A stretch of 64,000 bases of DNA from Candidatus Olsenella pullistercoris (GCA_019116525.1 DXBM01000067.1:1-64000), one strand, 5' to 3'; positions 1-8,847 are shown, numbered from the stretch's first letter. Notes: generated from the letters alone by a model not told the origin. Numbers and translations: made by a program.

Positions 1-435
1 GGCGTCCGTGCCCGCGCAGCCGAGCGCGTAGGCGAGGCCGAACATCATGATGAGGATGGGCGCGGCGATGGACACGTAGACCACGATCACGGAGGCCCAC
101 ATGAAGGCGCTCTCCATCCCGGGCGAGAGCATCGGGGCGGCGGACATGGCGATGAGCGCCAGGCCCGCGATCCCCACCACGCGCCACAGCACCTTGAAGC
201 CGCGGCCGAGCGTGATCTTCTTGAACCACACGAGCGCCAGGCCGATCAGGACGCCCATCGCAAAGAGCAGGACCGGCGAGGCCGCGACCACGCCCAGCTG
301 GACGAGCGCGGAGTCGCCGATGGCGGCGGCGACAACGTCCATGTCGCTCATGTGGTACCAGGCGAGAAACGCAACGCAGACCGCCGCCACGACGACCCAC
401 GCGACAAAGTTACCGATGAACGTCGATTTTCTCAT
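1..435 (-). CDS. Integral membrane protein, unknown function (C-terminus outside window)
   Basis: The gene runs off the left edge, so only its first 145 codons are visible. It starts at an ATG with GGGGAAG a few bases upstream. Four hydrophobic segments can be seen at about residues 8-27, 45-71, 83-101 and 109-140, separated by short charged loops such as WFKK, so it is a polytopic inner-membrane protein. No catalytic motif or recognisable family signature is present. It is transcribed divergently from the hemolysin-III-like gene. A role in transport or the envelope would be a guess. Confidence 0.7.
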   Translation of the reverse strand, partial: MRKSTFIGNFVAWVVVAAVCVAFLAWYHMSDMDVVAAAIGDSALVQLGVVAASPVLLFAMGVLIGLALVWFKKITLGRGFKVLWRVVGIAGLALIAMSAAPMLSPGMESAFMWASVIVVYVSIAAPILIMMFGLAYALGCAGTDA

Positions 436-489
436 GGCTTCCCCTCGCGGCATCGGAATGGGTATGCTTCCCCGTAGTCAACAGAGGGG

Positions 490-495
490 ATTATA
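490..495 (-). promoter_or_regulatory. Candidate -10 box (TATAAT) for the divergent membrane-protein gene
   Basis: A consensus TATAAT reads on the minus strand in the short divergent intergenic region. It lies about 55 bases upstream of the start of the membrane-protein gene, a reasonable leader length. The -35 position at a 17-base spacing has only poor similarity to TTGACA, so this is a suggestion, not a firm promoter. Confidence 0.3.
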
Positions 496-534
496 CCCTC
501 CTCCGGAGCGCTCACTCAGTCCACAGGGGGTGGC

Positions 535-1212
535 ATGGCACAGACCAGCGAAACCACGGCGCCGAAGGGCGGCGTGCGCAAGCGGCTCTACTCGCTCGGC
601 GAGGAGATCGCAAACTCGGTGAGCCACGGCGTGGGGGTCCTTCTCGCCATCGCGGCACTCGTGCTGCTCATCGTGGTGTCCGTCTCGCACGGCGGCGGGG
701 TGCGGCTGGCGGCGGCCCTCATCATGGGGATCTCGCTCATCGTGGAGTACCTCTTCTCCACGCTCTACCACGCGCTCGCGCCCGAGAAGGCCAAGGCGGT
801 CTTCCGCGTGCTCGACCACTGCGGCATCTACCTGCTCATAGCCGGCAGCTACGCGCCTTTCTCGCTGATCACGCTCTCCGGTCGCGGCGGGCTCGAGCTG
901 TGCGTGGCGGTGTGGGCGGTGGCCGTGGTGGGAATCATTGCCGAGTGCCTGCTGCGCGAGCGCCAGCCGGCCTGGCTCACCGCGGCCGTCTACGTGCTCA
1001 TGGGCTGGCTCGTGGTCTTTCACGTGGGCGACCTCTGGGAGCTCCTGGCTCCGCCCGCCTTCTGGCTGCTTTTGGCGGGCGGGCTCAGCTACACCGTGGG
1101 CGCCATGTTCTACGCCGTGAAGAAGGTTCCGTACCTGCACTTCGTATTCCACCTGTTCACGCTTGCCGGCAGCGTCTGCATCACGCTCGCGGCGCTGCTG
1201 TTCGTGGTGTAG
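535..1212 (+). CDS. Hemolysin III / PAQR-family seven-helix membrane protein
   Basis: This 225-residue protein has the usual length and layout of bacterial hemolysin III (YqfA/PAQR) proteins. A short cytoplasmic N-terminus is followed by seven hydrophobic segments. Conserved elements visible are EIANSVSHGVGV near the first helix, STLYHAL after the second, DHCGIYLLIAGSYAPF in the third, and HFVFHLFTLAGS near the end. Their histidines and aspartate match the metal-binding set of the family. The start ATG follows a GGGGGTGG purine stretch. Most bacterial members have no proven hemolytic activity, so the name denotes family only. It is a single gene, divergent from its left neighbour. Confidence 0.88.
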   Translation: MAQTSETTAPKGGVRKRLYSLGEEIANSVSHGVGVLLAIAALVLLIVVSVSHGGGVRLAAALIMGISLIVEYLFSTLYHALAPEKAKAVFRVLDHCGIYLLIAGSYAPFSLITLSGRGGLELCVAVWAVAVVGIIAECLLRERQPAWLTAAVYVLMGWLVVFHVGDLWELLAPPAFWLLLAGGLSYTVGAMFYAVKKVPYLHFVFHLFTLAGSVCITLAALLFVV

Positions 1213-1326
1213 CGGGACCGCCCGTCTCGCCAGACCCGTTGCCGCGCAATCGAGCCACGACCGCGCTAAGATGGTCGGCGAGAAGAACGCGGGCGGCAGC
1301 GCCGCCACGACCCCCGAGGAGGCCGC

Positions 1327-2744
1327 ATGGTTGACGAGCAGTTCAAGCAGCAGGTTGACGCCTACGTGGACGAGGTGTGGGAGGACGTTGTCGCCGACAT
1401 CGACCGCCTCGTTCGCCATGACTCCGTCGAGGACCTCGCGGCGGCGAGGCCCGGCATGCCCTGGGGGCCAGCGGCCAACGGCGCGCTCGTCGAGGCGGAG
1501 CGCATGGCCGAGCGCCTGGGCCTCGAGGTCACCGACGTCGACGGCTACCTCGGCTTTGCCGACGTCCCCGGCGCCTCCGGCCCCGAGCGCTACCTCGCCA
1601 CGATCGCCCACACCGACATCGTGCCCACGGGCGACGGCTGGAGCTTCCCGCCGCTTGAGGTCACGCGCAAGGACGGCATCCTCGTCGGCCGCGGCGTGGC
1701 CGACGACAAGGGGCCGTTCGTGCTCTCGCTCTACGCGGCCGCCTTCTTCGCGCGGCGCGCGGCTGCCGGCGACGAGCTGCCCTACACCCTGCGCTGCATC
1801 ATCGGCAACAACGAGGAGACGGGCATGGGCGACGTGCCCTACTACCTCGAGCGCTACCCCGAGCCGCTCTTCTGCTTCTCCCCCGACGCCGAGTCCCGCT
1901 GATCTGCGGCGAGAAGGGCATCTACGGCGGCGAGTTCGCGTCCGGCCCCGTCGCGGGCGAGAGGATCGTGGAGCTCGTTGGCGGCACGGTCTCCAACGCC
2001 ATCCCCGGGCGCGCCTCCGCGCTCGTGCGCGCTGACGCGTCCGCGCTGCCCGAGGCCGAGCGCATCGCGGTCGAAGACGCGGGGGACGGGCTTGCGCGCG
2101 TGAGCGCCTCCGGCGTCGGCGGGCACGCGTCCATGCCCGAGGGCACCGTCAACGCCATCGGCGTGCTCGCGCGCTACCTGCTCGACGCCGGCCTCGCCGG
2201 CGAAGGCGAGCGCAGCTTCCTCGAGCTTCTCGTCACGCTGACCGAGGACGCCTACGGGCGGGCCGCCGGCGTCGCCGCGACCGACGACAAGTTCGGCGAC
2301 CTCACGCTCGTGGCCGGCGTCGTGCGCACCGAGGACGGCCGCTTCACGCAGACCGTGGACTCGCGCTTCCCCACCTCCACGACGGCCGAGGCCATCACCG
2401 CGCGCCTCGCGGAGCTGGCGGCGGCGCATGGCTGCTCCTACGAGGCCGGACGCGGCGAGAAGCCCTTCTACATCAGCCCCGAGAGCCCGGAGATCCACGC
2501 CCTTCTCGACACCTACGCCGAGTACGCGGGGCGTGAGGGCAGGGCGTTCACGATCGGCGGCGGCACCTACGCGCGCCACTTTGCCCGCGCCTGCGCCTTT
2601 GGGCCGCAGGACCCCGCCGACGAGCTGCCCGCGTGGGTCGGCGGCGAGCACGGCCCCGACGAGGGCGTCTCCGAGGAGTCGATGCGCCGCGCGCTCAAGA
2701 TCTACATCGTGTCCATCGCCCGCCTGATGGAGCTCAGCCTGTAG
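1327..2744 (+). pseudogene. M20 dipeptidase (PepV/Sapep-like) interrupted by a one-base frameshift
   Basis: The first reading frame covers 1327-1902 and the second continues from about 1894 to 2744; joined they give about 472 residues, the normal length of PepV-type M20 metallopeptidases. The N-terminal part has the metal-site motif AHTDIVPTGDGW, then GRGVADDKGP and NNEETGMGD with its catalytic glutamate. The C-terminal part carries the lid domain and FTIGGGTYAR. At 1891-1902 the text reads GAG TCC CGC TGA where family members have Phe-Pro-Leu after the Glu. One missing T at about 1894 restores the frame into ICGEKGIYGGEF. The start ATG has GAGGAGG upstream. No other damage is visible, so this is a very recent mutation, a phase-variable slip or a sequencing error. 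Confidence 0.85.
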
Positions 2745-2751
2745 CACCCTC

Positions 2752-2896
2752 AATTGGGGACGGGGTATTTCTCTCTGTTAATTGGGGACGGGGTTCTTCT
2801 CGCAGCGCGTTTGGGACAGGCTTTGGCCGGCGCCGGTCGTGGCGCCAGAGCCGAGCCTGTCCCGTTTTCTCTGAGAGAAAAACCACGTCCCCAATT
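2752..2896. repeat. Palindromic repeat family B, copy 1 (GGGGACGTGGTTTTTC type)
   Basis: Two direct copies of AATTGGGGACGGGG (2752 and 2780) face an inverted copy at about 2864-2896 reading GAGAAAAACCACGTCCCCAA. Inside lies a second pair, GGGACAGGCTTTGGC against GCCGAGCCTGTCCC. The element fills the whole gap between the dipeptidase and the next gene. A second copy is at 54166-54237. Its design resembles REP elements mobilised by RAYT transposases. Confidence 0.75.
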
Positions 2897-2899
2897 TGG

Positions 2900-3832
2900 T
2901 CAGGAGGGGTCCTCGCCGTCCACGAGCGCCACGCCTGCCGCTGCCGCGAGCTCCTCGGGCGTGGGCTGTCGCTCAATCCGCACGGCCAGGTACACGCAGA
3001 CGGCCATGAACACGATGTCGAGCACAAGGTCGAACGAGAGCCCGAGCAGGCCTCGCTCGGTCACGCGCCCCACCGCCTGCACGAGGTCAAGGACGAGCGC
3101 GAGGGATGCGAGCACGAGGAACGGCCTGATTCGCTGCGGTCGGTTGGACCCCCAGATGCCGAGCGCGCCCACGCCAACGCTGCCGCCCGCAGCAACCGCC
3201 CCGAGGGCGAGCAGCGAGAGCAGCGCACCTGTCACCGTGACCGGGACGCCCGAGATCACGGCGCGCTCGCCCTCGCCGTAGACGACGAGCGCGGCGCCCA
3301 TCACGGCAACGACAACGAGCGTGAGCAGGCCCTTCAGGATGACGAGCTCGGAGAGCAGGTGAAGCACCCGCTGGTGACGCGAGCGCAGGAAGGTCTCGCC
3401 GGAGACGCCCTTGTCGTGCTCCTCCTTGACCTTGTCGGCAAGGCGCGAGCAGACGAGCACGTAGACAATCGTGGTGGTGAGGACGATGGGGTTGAACAGG
3501 ATGAAGGTCCCCATGCCCCAGCCCCACACGATCGCCACGAGCACGGCGAGCCCCACGAGGTAGCAGAGGAACCGGTACGGCCCCACGCGCGCCGAGTTGT
3601 TGGAGGCGGCAAGCCCGAGAACGGCGGTCAGCACGAGAAGCCCCGCGACCACGAGAATCATGACGCCAAAGGTGACGGCCGCCCAGAAGTCGGTGCCGCC
3701 GAGCACGGCCGGGACGAGCACGACAAGCCCGCCCGCGAGCACGAGCACCCCGATGCCCCCCATGAGAATCGACACCATGCGCAGGACCGACTGAGTCGGG
3801 GTCCTCGGAACCGAGGGCTCGAGATCCTCCAT
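2900..3832 (-). CDS. Polytopic membrane protein, unknown function
   Basis: A 310-residue membrane protein with about eight hydrophobic segments spread over its length. A charged loop near the middle contains SRLADKVKEEHDKG. The start chosen is the ATG at 3832 because AGGAGG lies eight bases upstream; a longer frame to 3934 only adds translated repeat DNA. The N-terminus MEDLEPSVPRTPTQ is cytoplasmic, and the C-terminus has a short acidic tail. I do not recognise the family. It is flanked by repeat family B on its 3' side and by a family A inverted pair on its 5' side, so it appears to be monocistronic. Confidence 0.8.
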   Translation of the reverse strand: MEDLEPSVPRTPTQSVLRMVSILMGGIGVLVLAGGLVVLVPAVLGGTDFWAAVTFGVMILVVAGLLVLTAVLGLAASNNSARVGPYRFLCYLVGLAVLVAIVWGWGMGTFILFNPIVLTTTIVYVLVCSRLADKVKEEHDKGVSGETFLRSRHQRVLHLLSELVILKGLLTLVVVAVMGAALVVYGEGERAVISGVPVTVTGALLSLLALGAVAAGGSVGVGALGIWGSNRPQRIRPFLVLASLALVLDLVQAVGRVTERGLLGLSFDLVLDIVFMAVCVYLAVRIERQPTPEELAAAAGVALVDGEDPS

Positions 3833-3900
3833 GAGCCTCCCTCCTGACGGCTTCCTGAACGCTGGGAGTATACCCAAAGCGCGCTGCGCACCGTCGCGCT

Positions 3901-4009
3901 GACAGTTGACAGAGGGGACGGGGGGATCTGTCAAGTCTGTGTCCCCTGTGACAAGCTGACAGAGGTGCCGGAGACTTGACAGATCCCCCCGTCCCCTCTG
4001 TCAACTGTC
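3901..4009. repeat. Family A REPIN, copy 1: perfect 38-bp inverted pair
   Basis: The left arm (3901-3938) and right arm (3972-4009) are perfect reverse complements over 38 bases, with a 33-base spacer. The core is GACAGAGGGGACGGGGGGAT followed by CTGTCA. The spacer contains degenerate pieces of the same repeat. It sits between two divergent genes, upstream of the MarR operator. Confidence 0.92.
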
Positions 4010-4065
4010 AACATCGTGGAGGGGCTGTGACGCCACTCCGCGGCGCGACTGAGGCCTCGCTGGGC

Positions 4066-4114
4066 TGGGTAATTCCTAACACCGTATGTATCTTCTAGTG
4101 TTAGGAATTACCCA
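4066..4114 (+). promoter_or_regulatory. Probable MarR operator: perfect 17-bp inverted repeat over the start codon
   Basis: The arm TGGGTAATTCCTAACAC (4066-4082) is the exact reverse complement of 4098-4114, with a 15-base spacer. The right arm contains the AGGA ribosome-binding site and the A of the ATG of the MarR gene. Binding of the repressor here would block both promoter escape and translation initiation. Autoregulation by the adjacent MarR protein is the simplest reading. AT-rich DNA in an otherwise GC-rich region supports a regulatory site. Confidence 0.8.
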
Positions 4115-4578
4115 TGGAGGACACGCCTACCTACGAGGAGCTCGCGGGGGAGCTGATGCGCGAGCTCTTCTCCCTGGGGAGCGCCCTCACCCCGATGATG
4201 GTCAACTCGACCCGCGGGGAGACGGCGACGCTCATGACGCTCTACCGCCGCGGCGCGGCGCTCACCCCCGGCGAGCTCGCCGAGCAGGCGCACGTCACGA
4301 GCGCGCGAGTGGCCAACATCCTGCGAGCCCTCGAGGAGAAGGGCCTCGTCGAGCGCGCCCACTCGAGCGTCGACCGGCGGCAGGTGGAGGTGACGCTCAC
4401 CGATGCCGGCCAGGCCACGGCCGAGCGCGTGCGCGAGGAGCGCACCCAGGCCATCGCGGGCTACCTGCGCCAGCTCGGCAGCGAGGACGCCGCCCACCTC
4501 GTGCGCATCGTTCGCCGCACGACCGACATCCTGGAGGAGCGCTCGGAGCGCGCAGGGAGCGAGGGGGGTGCCGCATGA
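4114..4578 (+). CDS. MarR-family transcriptional regulator
   Basis: This 154-residue protein has the winged-helix architecture of MarR repressors. The recognition region is LAEQAHVTSARVANILRALE and the wing follows at VDRRQVEVTLTDAG, the usual signature of the family. Long flanking helices would form the dimer interface. The start ATG follows AGGA inside the inverted-repeat operator. The stop codon overlaps the start of the next gene (ATGA), so it is co-transcribed with the two ABC exporter subunits and very probably controls their expression in response to an exported small molecule. The ligand cannot be read from sequence. Confidence 0.92.
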   Translation: MEDTPTYEELAGELMRELFSLGSALTPMMVNSTRGETATLMTLYRRGAALTPGELAEQAHVTSARVANILRALEEKGLVERAHSSVDRRQVEVTLTDAGQATAERVREERTQAIAGYLRQLGSEDAAHLVRIVRRTTDILEERSERAGSEGGAA

Positions 4579-6920
4579 GAATCGTGCGTCTCTTCAAGAA
4601 CCACGTGCTCGCAGTGCTCGCCGTGGTGGCCCTGCTCGTCGTGCAGGCCAACGCCGACCTCGCGCTCCCGACCCTCATGAGCGAGATCGTTGACGTGGGC
4701 ATCCAGCAGGGCGGCATCGAGAGCAACGTCCCCGAGACGATACGTGCCTCATCCCTCTCCGACCTCGAGCTCTTCATGACGCCCGAGGACGCGGAGCTCG
4801 TCGAGGCCGCCTACGGCCCTGCGGACGCCTCTGGCGTCCGCACCCTGCGGGACGGTGTCGAGAGCGGGGAGGAATCCGAGATCGCGAGCGCCCTCGTGAC
4901 GCCCGAGGTGGCCGCGCTGGCGCTCGAGCAGGGGGTGGACGCCTCCGCGCTGGCCGGCGACTCGGCCGGCGTCGGGGCGCCGTCCCTGCCCGAAGGGGCC
5001 ACGCTCACCCTCGACGACGTGCGCGCGGCCGTGAGCGCCGGCGTCCTCTCCACCGATCAGCTCGCAGGCGCCGCCGAGAAGCTCGGCGAGCAGATGGGCG
5101 CGATGGGCGGATCGATCGTCACCCAGCGCGCGATCTCCTACGTGAGCGCTGAGTACGAGGCCCAGGGCATCGCCGCGGCCGACGTGCAGAACGCATACCT
5201 TGGGCGCACCGCCGCGACGATGTTCGGCCTGTGCCTGGTCAGTCTCGTGGCAACGGTCCTCACGGGCGCCGTCGCCTCTCACACGGCGGCCACGATCGCC
5301 CGCGACCTGCGTCGCGAGGCGTTCGCAAAGGTCATGCGCTTCTCGCCCGCCGAGGTCAACAAGTTCTCCCAGGCGTCACTCATCACCCGCTGCACCAACG
5401 ACATCCAGCAGATCCAGATGGCCGTGACGATGTTCATGCGCCTCGTCCTTCTCGCCCCGATCATGGGGGTCGTTGCCGTGATGCGGGTCGTGGCCACCTC
5501 CACGGGGCTGGAGTGGACCATCGGCGTGGCCGTGATCGCCGTGTGCGCCGTGGTGGGCGTGCTCATGGGGCTCACGATGCCCAAGTTCAAGCGCATGCAG
5601 CGCTACGTGGACCGCGTGAACCTCGTGGCGCGCGAGATGCTCGACGGCATCATGCCGATCCGCGCCTTCGGGAAGCAGGCCCACGAACTCGAGCGCTTTG
5701 AGGGCGCGAGCCGCGACCTCATGGAGACGCAGCTGTTCACCAACCGCGCGATGAGCTTCATGATGCCGCTCCTCATGTTCGTCATGAACTGCGTGACGGT
5801 GCTGATCGTGTGGTTCGGCAGCCACGGGGTCGCCGACGGCGTCCTGCAGGTGGGGGACATGATGGCCTTCATCTCCTACACGATGCAGATCGTCATGGCG
5901 TTCATGATCCTCACGATGGTCTCGGTCATCCTGCCGCGCGCCGAGGTGGCCGCCGAGCGCGTGGACGAGGTGCTCGAGTGCCCGCTCTCCATCACGAGCC
6001 CCGCGCAGCCCAAGCTGCCTGCGGCTGACGCCCCGCGCGGCGAGCTCACCTTCCGCGACGTCAGCTTCCAGTACCCGGACGCGCGCCGAGACGTCATTCA
6101 GGGCGTGAGCTTCACCACGCACGCCGGCAAAATGACCGGCATCATCGGCTCGACGGGCTCGGGCAAGTCGACGCTCGTGCAGCTCATCCCGCGCCTCTAC
6201 GACGTCACGGGCGGCGGCGTGCTGCTCGACGGCGTGGACGTGCGCGACTGGGACCTCTCCGAGCTCCGCCGCCGCATCGGCTACGTGCCCCAGCAGGGCA
6301 TGCTCTTCTCGGGCACCATCGAGTCCAACCTCAAGTTCGCCGGCGACGACGTGACGGACGAGGACATGCGCGAGGCGGCGCGCGTGGCGCAGGCCACCGA
6401 GTTCGTCGAGGCACGCGAGGAGGGGTACGGCGCGCCGATCAGCCAGGGCGGCTCCAACGTGTCCGGCGGGCAGCGCCAGCGCCTCGCCATCGCGCGCGCC
6501 CTCGCCAAGCGCCCCGAGGTCGTTGTCTTTGACGACTCGTTCTCGGCGCTCGACTACAGGACCGACGCGACCCTGCGCGCCGAGCTCGCGCGCTCCGTGA
6601 CCGACGCGGCCGTCGTGGTCGTGGGACAGCGGATTGCCACGATCATGCACGCCGACGAGATCATCGTGCTCGACGACGGGCACGTGGTGGGCCAGGGCAC
6701 CCACGAGGAGCTGCTGCGGAGCTGCCCGACCTACCTTGAGATAGCGCAGAGCCAGCTCTCTGCCGACGAGCTGGGGCTCACGGAGGAGGACCTGACAGAG
6801 GGGACGGGGGAATCTGTCAGGTCCGGCGAGAAGAACGCGGGGAACGCGAAAGCTGACAGAGGGGACAGAGGCCTGACGGATCCCCCCGTCCCCTCTGTCA
6901 CGAAGGGAGGTGAGCGCTGA
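4575..6920 (+). CDS. ABC exporter subunit, degenerate-site half of a heterodimer
   Basis: A 781-residue fused membrane-plus-ATPase half transporter. TM1 (about residues 10-35) is followed by an insertion of roughly 160 residues outside the membrane before TM2 at about 209. The NBD begins near 489 with Walker A GSTGSGKST (about 525) and signature VSGGQRQRLAIARAL. The Walker B reads VVVFDDSFSALD, with Asp replacing the catalytic Glu, as in the non-hydrolysing half of heterodimers such as BmrCD or TM287/288. It overlaps the MarR gene by four bases and the next ABC gene by one base (TGATG). The last 43 or so residues (from about 739) are encoded by an inserted family A repeat and are not transporter sequence. 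Multidrug or peptide export is likely. Confidence 0.93.
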   Translation: MRIVRLFKNHVLAVLAVVALLVVQANADLALPTLMSEIVDVGIQQGGIESNVPETIRASSLSDLELFMTPEDAELVEAAYGPADASGVRTLRDGVESGEESEIASALVTPEVAALALEQGVDASALAGDSAGVGAPSLPEGATLTLDDVRAAVSAGVLSTDQLAGAAEKLGEQMGAMGGSIVTQRAISYVSAEYEAQGIAAADVQNAYLGRTAATMFGLCLVSLVATVLTGAVASHTAATIARDLRREAFAKVMRFSPAEVNKFSQASLITRCTNDIQQIQMAVTMFMRLVLLAPIMGVVAVMRVVATSTGLEWTIGVAVIAVCAVVGVLMGLTMPKFKRMQRYVDRVNLVAREMLDGIMPIRAFGKQAHELERFEGASRDLMETQLFTNRAMSFMMPLLMFVMNCVTVLIVWFGSHGVADGVLQVGDMMAFISYTMQIVMAFMILTMVSVILPRAEVAAERVDEVLECPLSITSPAQPKLPAADAPRGELTFRDVSFQYPDARRDVIQGVSFTTHAGKMTGIIGSTGSGKSTLVQLIPRLYDVTGGGVLLDGVDVRDWDLSELRRRIGYVPQQGMLFSGTIESNLKFAGDDVTDEDMREAARVAQATEFVEAREEGYGAPISQGGSNVSGGQRQRLAIARALAKRPEVVVFDDSFSALDYRTDATLRAELARSVTDAAVVVVGQRIATIMHADEIIVLDDGHVVGQGTHEELLRSCPTYLEIAQSQLSADELGLTEEDLTEGTGESVRSGEKNAGNAKADRGDRGLTDPPVPSVTKGGER
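6791..6901. repeat. Family A REPIN, copy 2, inside a coding sequence
   Basis: The left arm at 6791-6821 and right arm at 6871-6901 form the usual inverted pair, with small differences (GGGGGAATC, GACGGATCC). The whole element lies within the 3' end of the upstream ABC gene and is open in its frame. Just after it, AAGGGAGG serves as ribosome-binding site of the second ABC gene. Confidence 0.9.
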
Positions 6921-8725
6921 TGCCTCCGATGGGAAGCGGGCGGCGCTCGACGGAGCGCGCCAAGGACTTCAGGGGCACGATGCTCCGCCTGCTGGGATAC
7001 GTGGGCAGGCACAAGATCGCGGTGCTTCTCGCCTGCGTGTTCGCCGTGTGCTCGGTGGTGTTCAACATCGTGGGGCCGCGCGTGCTCGGCTCGGTCACCA
7101 CGAAGCTCTACGAGGGGCTCGTCGCCACGGTTCAGGGGACGGGGTCGGTCGACTTTGCCTGGATCGGGGCAACGCTGCTCGGGCTTCTCGGCATCTACCT
7201 GGTGAGCTCCGCGTGCAACCTCGTGCAGGGCTGGCTCATGACGGGCATCACGCAGAGGATCTGCTACCGCATGCGCGCCGAGATCGCCGAGAAGATCGCG
7301 GTCGTCCCGATGGGCTACTTCAACGGCCACAGCAAGGGCGACGTGCTCAGCCGCATCACCAACGACGTCGACACGCTCGGCCAGTCGCTCAACCAGTCGA
7401 TCACCCAGCTCATCACCTCGGTCACGCAGATCGTGGGCGTCCTTGTGATGATGCTCTCGATCAGCCTGCCGCTCACCGGGGTGACGGTGGTCACCCTGCC
7501 GGCCTCGATCCTCATCGTGGGCGTGGTCGTGCACTTCTCGCAGCGCCACTTCCGTGAGCAGCAGCAGGTCCTGGGCACGGTGAACGGCATCGTGGAGGAG
7601 GACTTCGCGGGGCAGGGCGTGATCCAGGTCTTCGACCGCGCCGACGCCTCCGTTGAGGAGTTCGAGCGCGAGAACGACCGGCTGTTCTCGAGCGCATGGC
7701 GCAGCCAGTTCCTCTCCGGCCTGATGATGCCGCTCATGAGCCTCGTCGGCAACATGGGCTACGTGGGCGTCGTCGTGGTGGGCGCGGGGCTGTGCCTCGC
7801 CGGCCAGGCGGGCCCCGGCGACATCCAGAGCTTCATCCAGTACGTCCGCAACTTCACGCAGCCGGTGCAGCAGCTCGCCAACGTCTCGAACACCATGCAG
7901 TCGATGGCGGCGGCAACCGAGCGCGTCTTCGAGTTCCTCGCGGCGCCCGAGGAGGACCAGGCCCCCGACGCCCAGGTGCCCGCCGTGCGCGACGGGCGCG
8001 TGGAGTTCGACCACGTTCGCTTTGGGTACGTGCCCGGGCAGACCGTCATCCACGACTTCTCGTGCACGGCGGAGCCCGGTCAGACCGTGGCCATCGTGGG
8101 CCCCACGGGAGCGGGCAAGACGACCCTCATCAAGCTGCTCCAGCGCTTCTGGGACGTGGACAGGGGCTCGCTCAGGGTCGACGGGCTCGACGTCCGTGCG
8201 TGGGACCGCGCCGCGCTCAGGCAGGAGTTCGCCATGGTGCTCCAGGACACGTGGCTGTTCAACGGCACGATCAGGGAGAACATCCGCTACGGGCGGCCCG
8301 ACGCCACCGACGAGGAGGTCGAGGCCGCCGCGCGCGCCGCTCGCTGCGACCGCTTCATCCGCACGCTGGCGGGCGGCTACGACTTCGTCGTCAACGAGGA
8401 GGGCACCAACCTCAGCCAGGGCCAGCGCCAGCTCGTGACCATCGCCCGCGCTGTGCTCGCCGACAGGCCCGCCCTCATCCTCGACGAGGCCACCTCCAAC
8501 GTGGACACGCGCACCGAGGAGCTCATCCAGCGCGCGATGGACGAGCTCATGCGCGGGCGGACGAGCTTCGTGATCGCGCACCGGCTCTCCACGATCAGGA
8601 ACGCCGACGTGATCCTCGTGCTTCGCGATGGCGACATCGTCGAGAAGGGCACGCACGAGGAGCTTCTCGCCAAGGGCGGCTTCTACGCGGAGCTCTACAA
8701 CTCCCAGTTCGACCACGCCGCGTAG
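6920..8725 (+). CDS. ABC exporter subunit, catalytic half of a heterodimer
   Basis: A 601-residue half transporter with six membrane segments in the first 330 residues and an NBD at the C-terminus. Walker A is GPTGAGKTT, the signature is LSQGQRQLVTIARAV, and Walker B is LILDEATSNVD with the normal catalytic glutamate. The signature has Gln in place of the usual second Gly position (LSQGQ instead of LSGGQ), common in this subfamily. It starts one base before the end of the preceding gene and has a strong AGGGAGG site. The pair would form one exporter with one active and one degenerate ATP site. A family A repeat pair follows the stop at once. Confidence 0.94.
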   Translation: MPPMGSGRRSTERAKDFRGTMLRLLGYVGRHKIAVLLACVFAVCSVVFNIVGPRVLGSVTTKLYEGLVATVQGTGSVDFAWIGATLLGLLGIYLVSSACNLVQGWLMTGITQRICYRMRAEIAEKIAVVPMGYFNGHSKGDVLSRITNDVDTLGQSLNQSITQLITSVTQIVGVLVMMLSISLPLTGVTVVTLPASILIVGVVVHFSQRHFREQQQVLGTVNGIVEEDFAGQGVIQVFDRADASVEEFERENDRLFSSAWRSQFLSGLMMPLMSLVGNMGYVGVVVVGAGLCLAGQAGPGDIQSFIQYVRNFTQPVQQLANVSNTMQSMAAATERVFEFLAAPEEDQAPDAQVPAVRDGRVEFDHVRFGYVPGQTVIHDFSCTAEPGQTVAIVGPTGAGKTTLIKLLQRFWDVDRGSLRVDGLDVRAWDRAALRQEFAMVLQDTWLFNGTIRENIRYGRPDATDEEVEAAARAARCDRFIRTLAGGYDFVVNEEGTNLSQGQRQLVTIARAVLADRPALILDEATSNVDTRTEELIQRAMDELMRGRTSFVIAHRLSTIRNADVILVLRDGDIVEKGTHEELLAKGGFYAELYNSQFDHAA

Positions 8726-8740
8726 CCTGGCGCGCAGACG

Positions 8741-8847
8741 AACCTGACAGAGGGGACGGGGGGATCTGTCAAGCCCCTGTCCCCTCTGTCAGGTTGTTGA
8801 CAGAGGTCCCGGAGGCTTGACAGGTTCCCCCGTCCCCTCTGTCAAGC
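8741..8847. repeat. Family A REPIN, copy 3, between ABC exporter and RAYT
   Basis: This copy has two nested palindromes. One at 8741-8795 has ends AACCTGACAGAGGGGA and their exact complement. A second begins at 8796 (TTGACAGAGG) and ends with the standard arm at 8847. It lies between convergent genes, six bases from the stop codon of the transposase gene. Confidence 0.9.

Noticed and set aside
478..1611. 377-codon minus-strand reading frame opposite the hemolysin-III-like gene
   Set aside because: Its composition is rich in His, Arg, Glu and Gly with no family pattern, as expected for the antisense of a GC-rich gene; the plus-strand gene has clear motifs and a ribosome-binding site.
3087..4004. 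Long minus-strand reading frames over repeats, giving recurring peptides such as LTDPPVPSV and TEGTGGSV
   Set aside because: These peptides are translations of family A repeats and recur wherever the repeat occurs; the frames overlap real genes in another phase and lack start signals. The only place where the repeat is truly translated in a gene is the ABC exporter end.
5376..6704. 442-codon minus-strand reading frame inside the ABC exporter gene
   Set aside because: Antisense shadow: rich in His, Asp, Glu and Val without any motif, while the plus frame has all ABC motifs.
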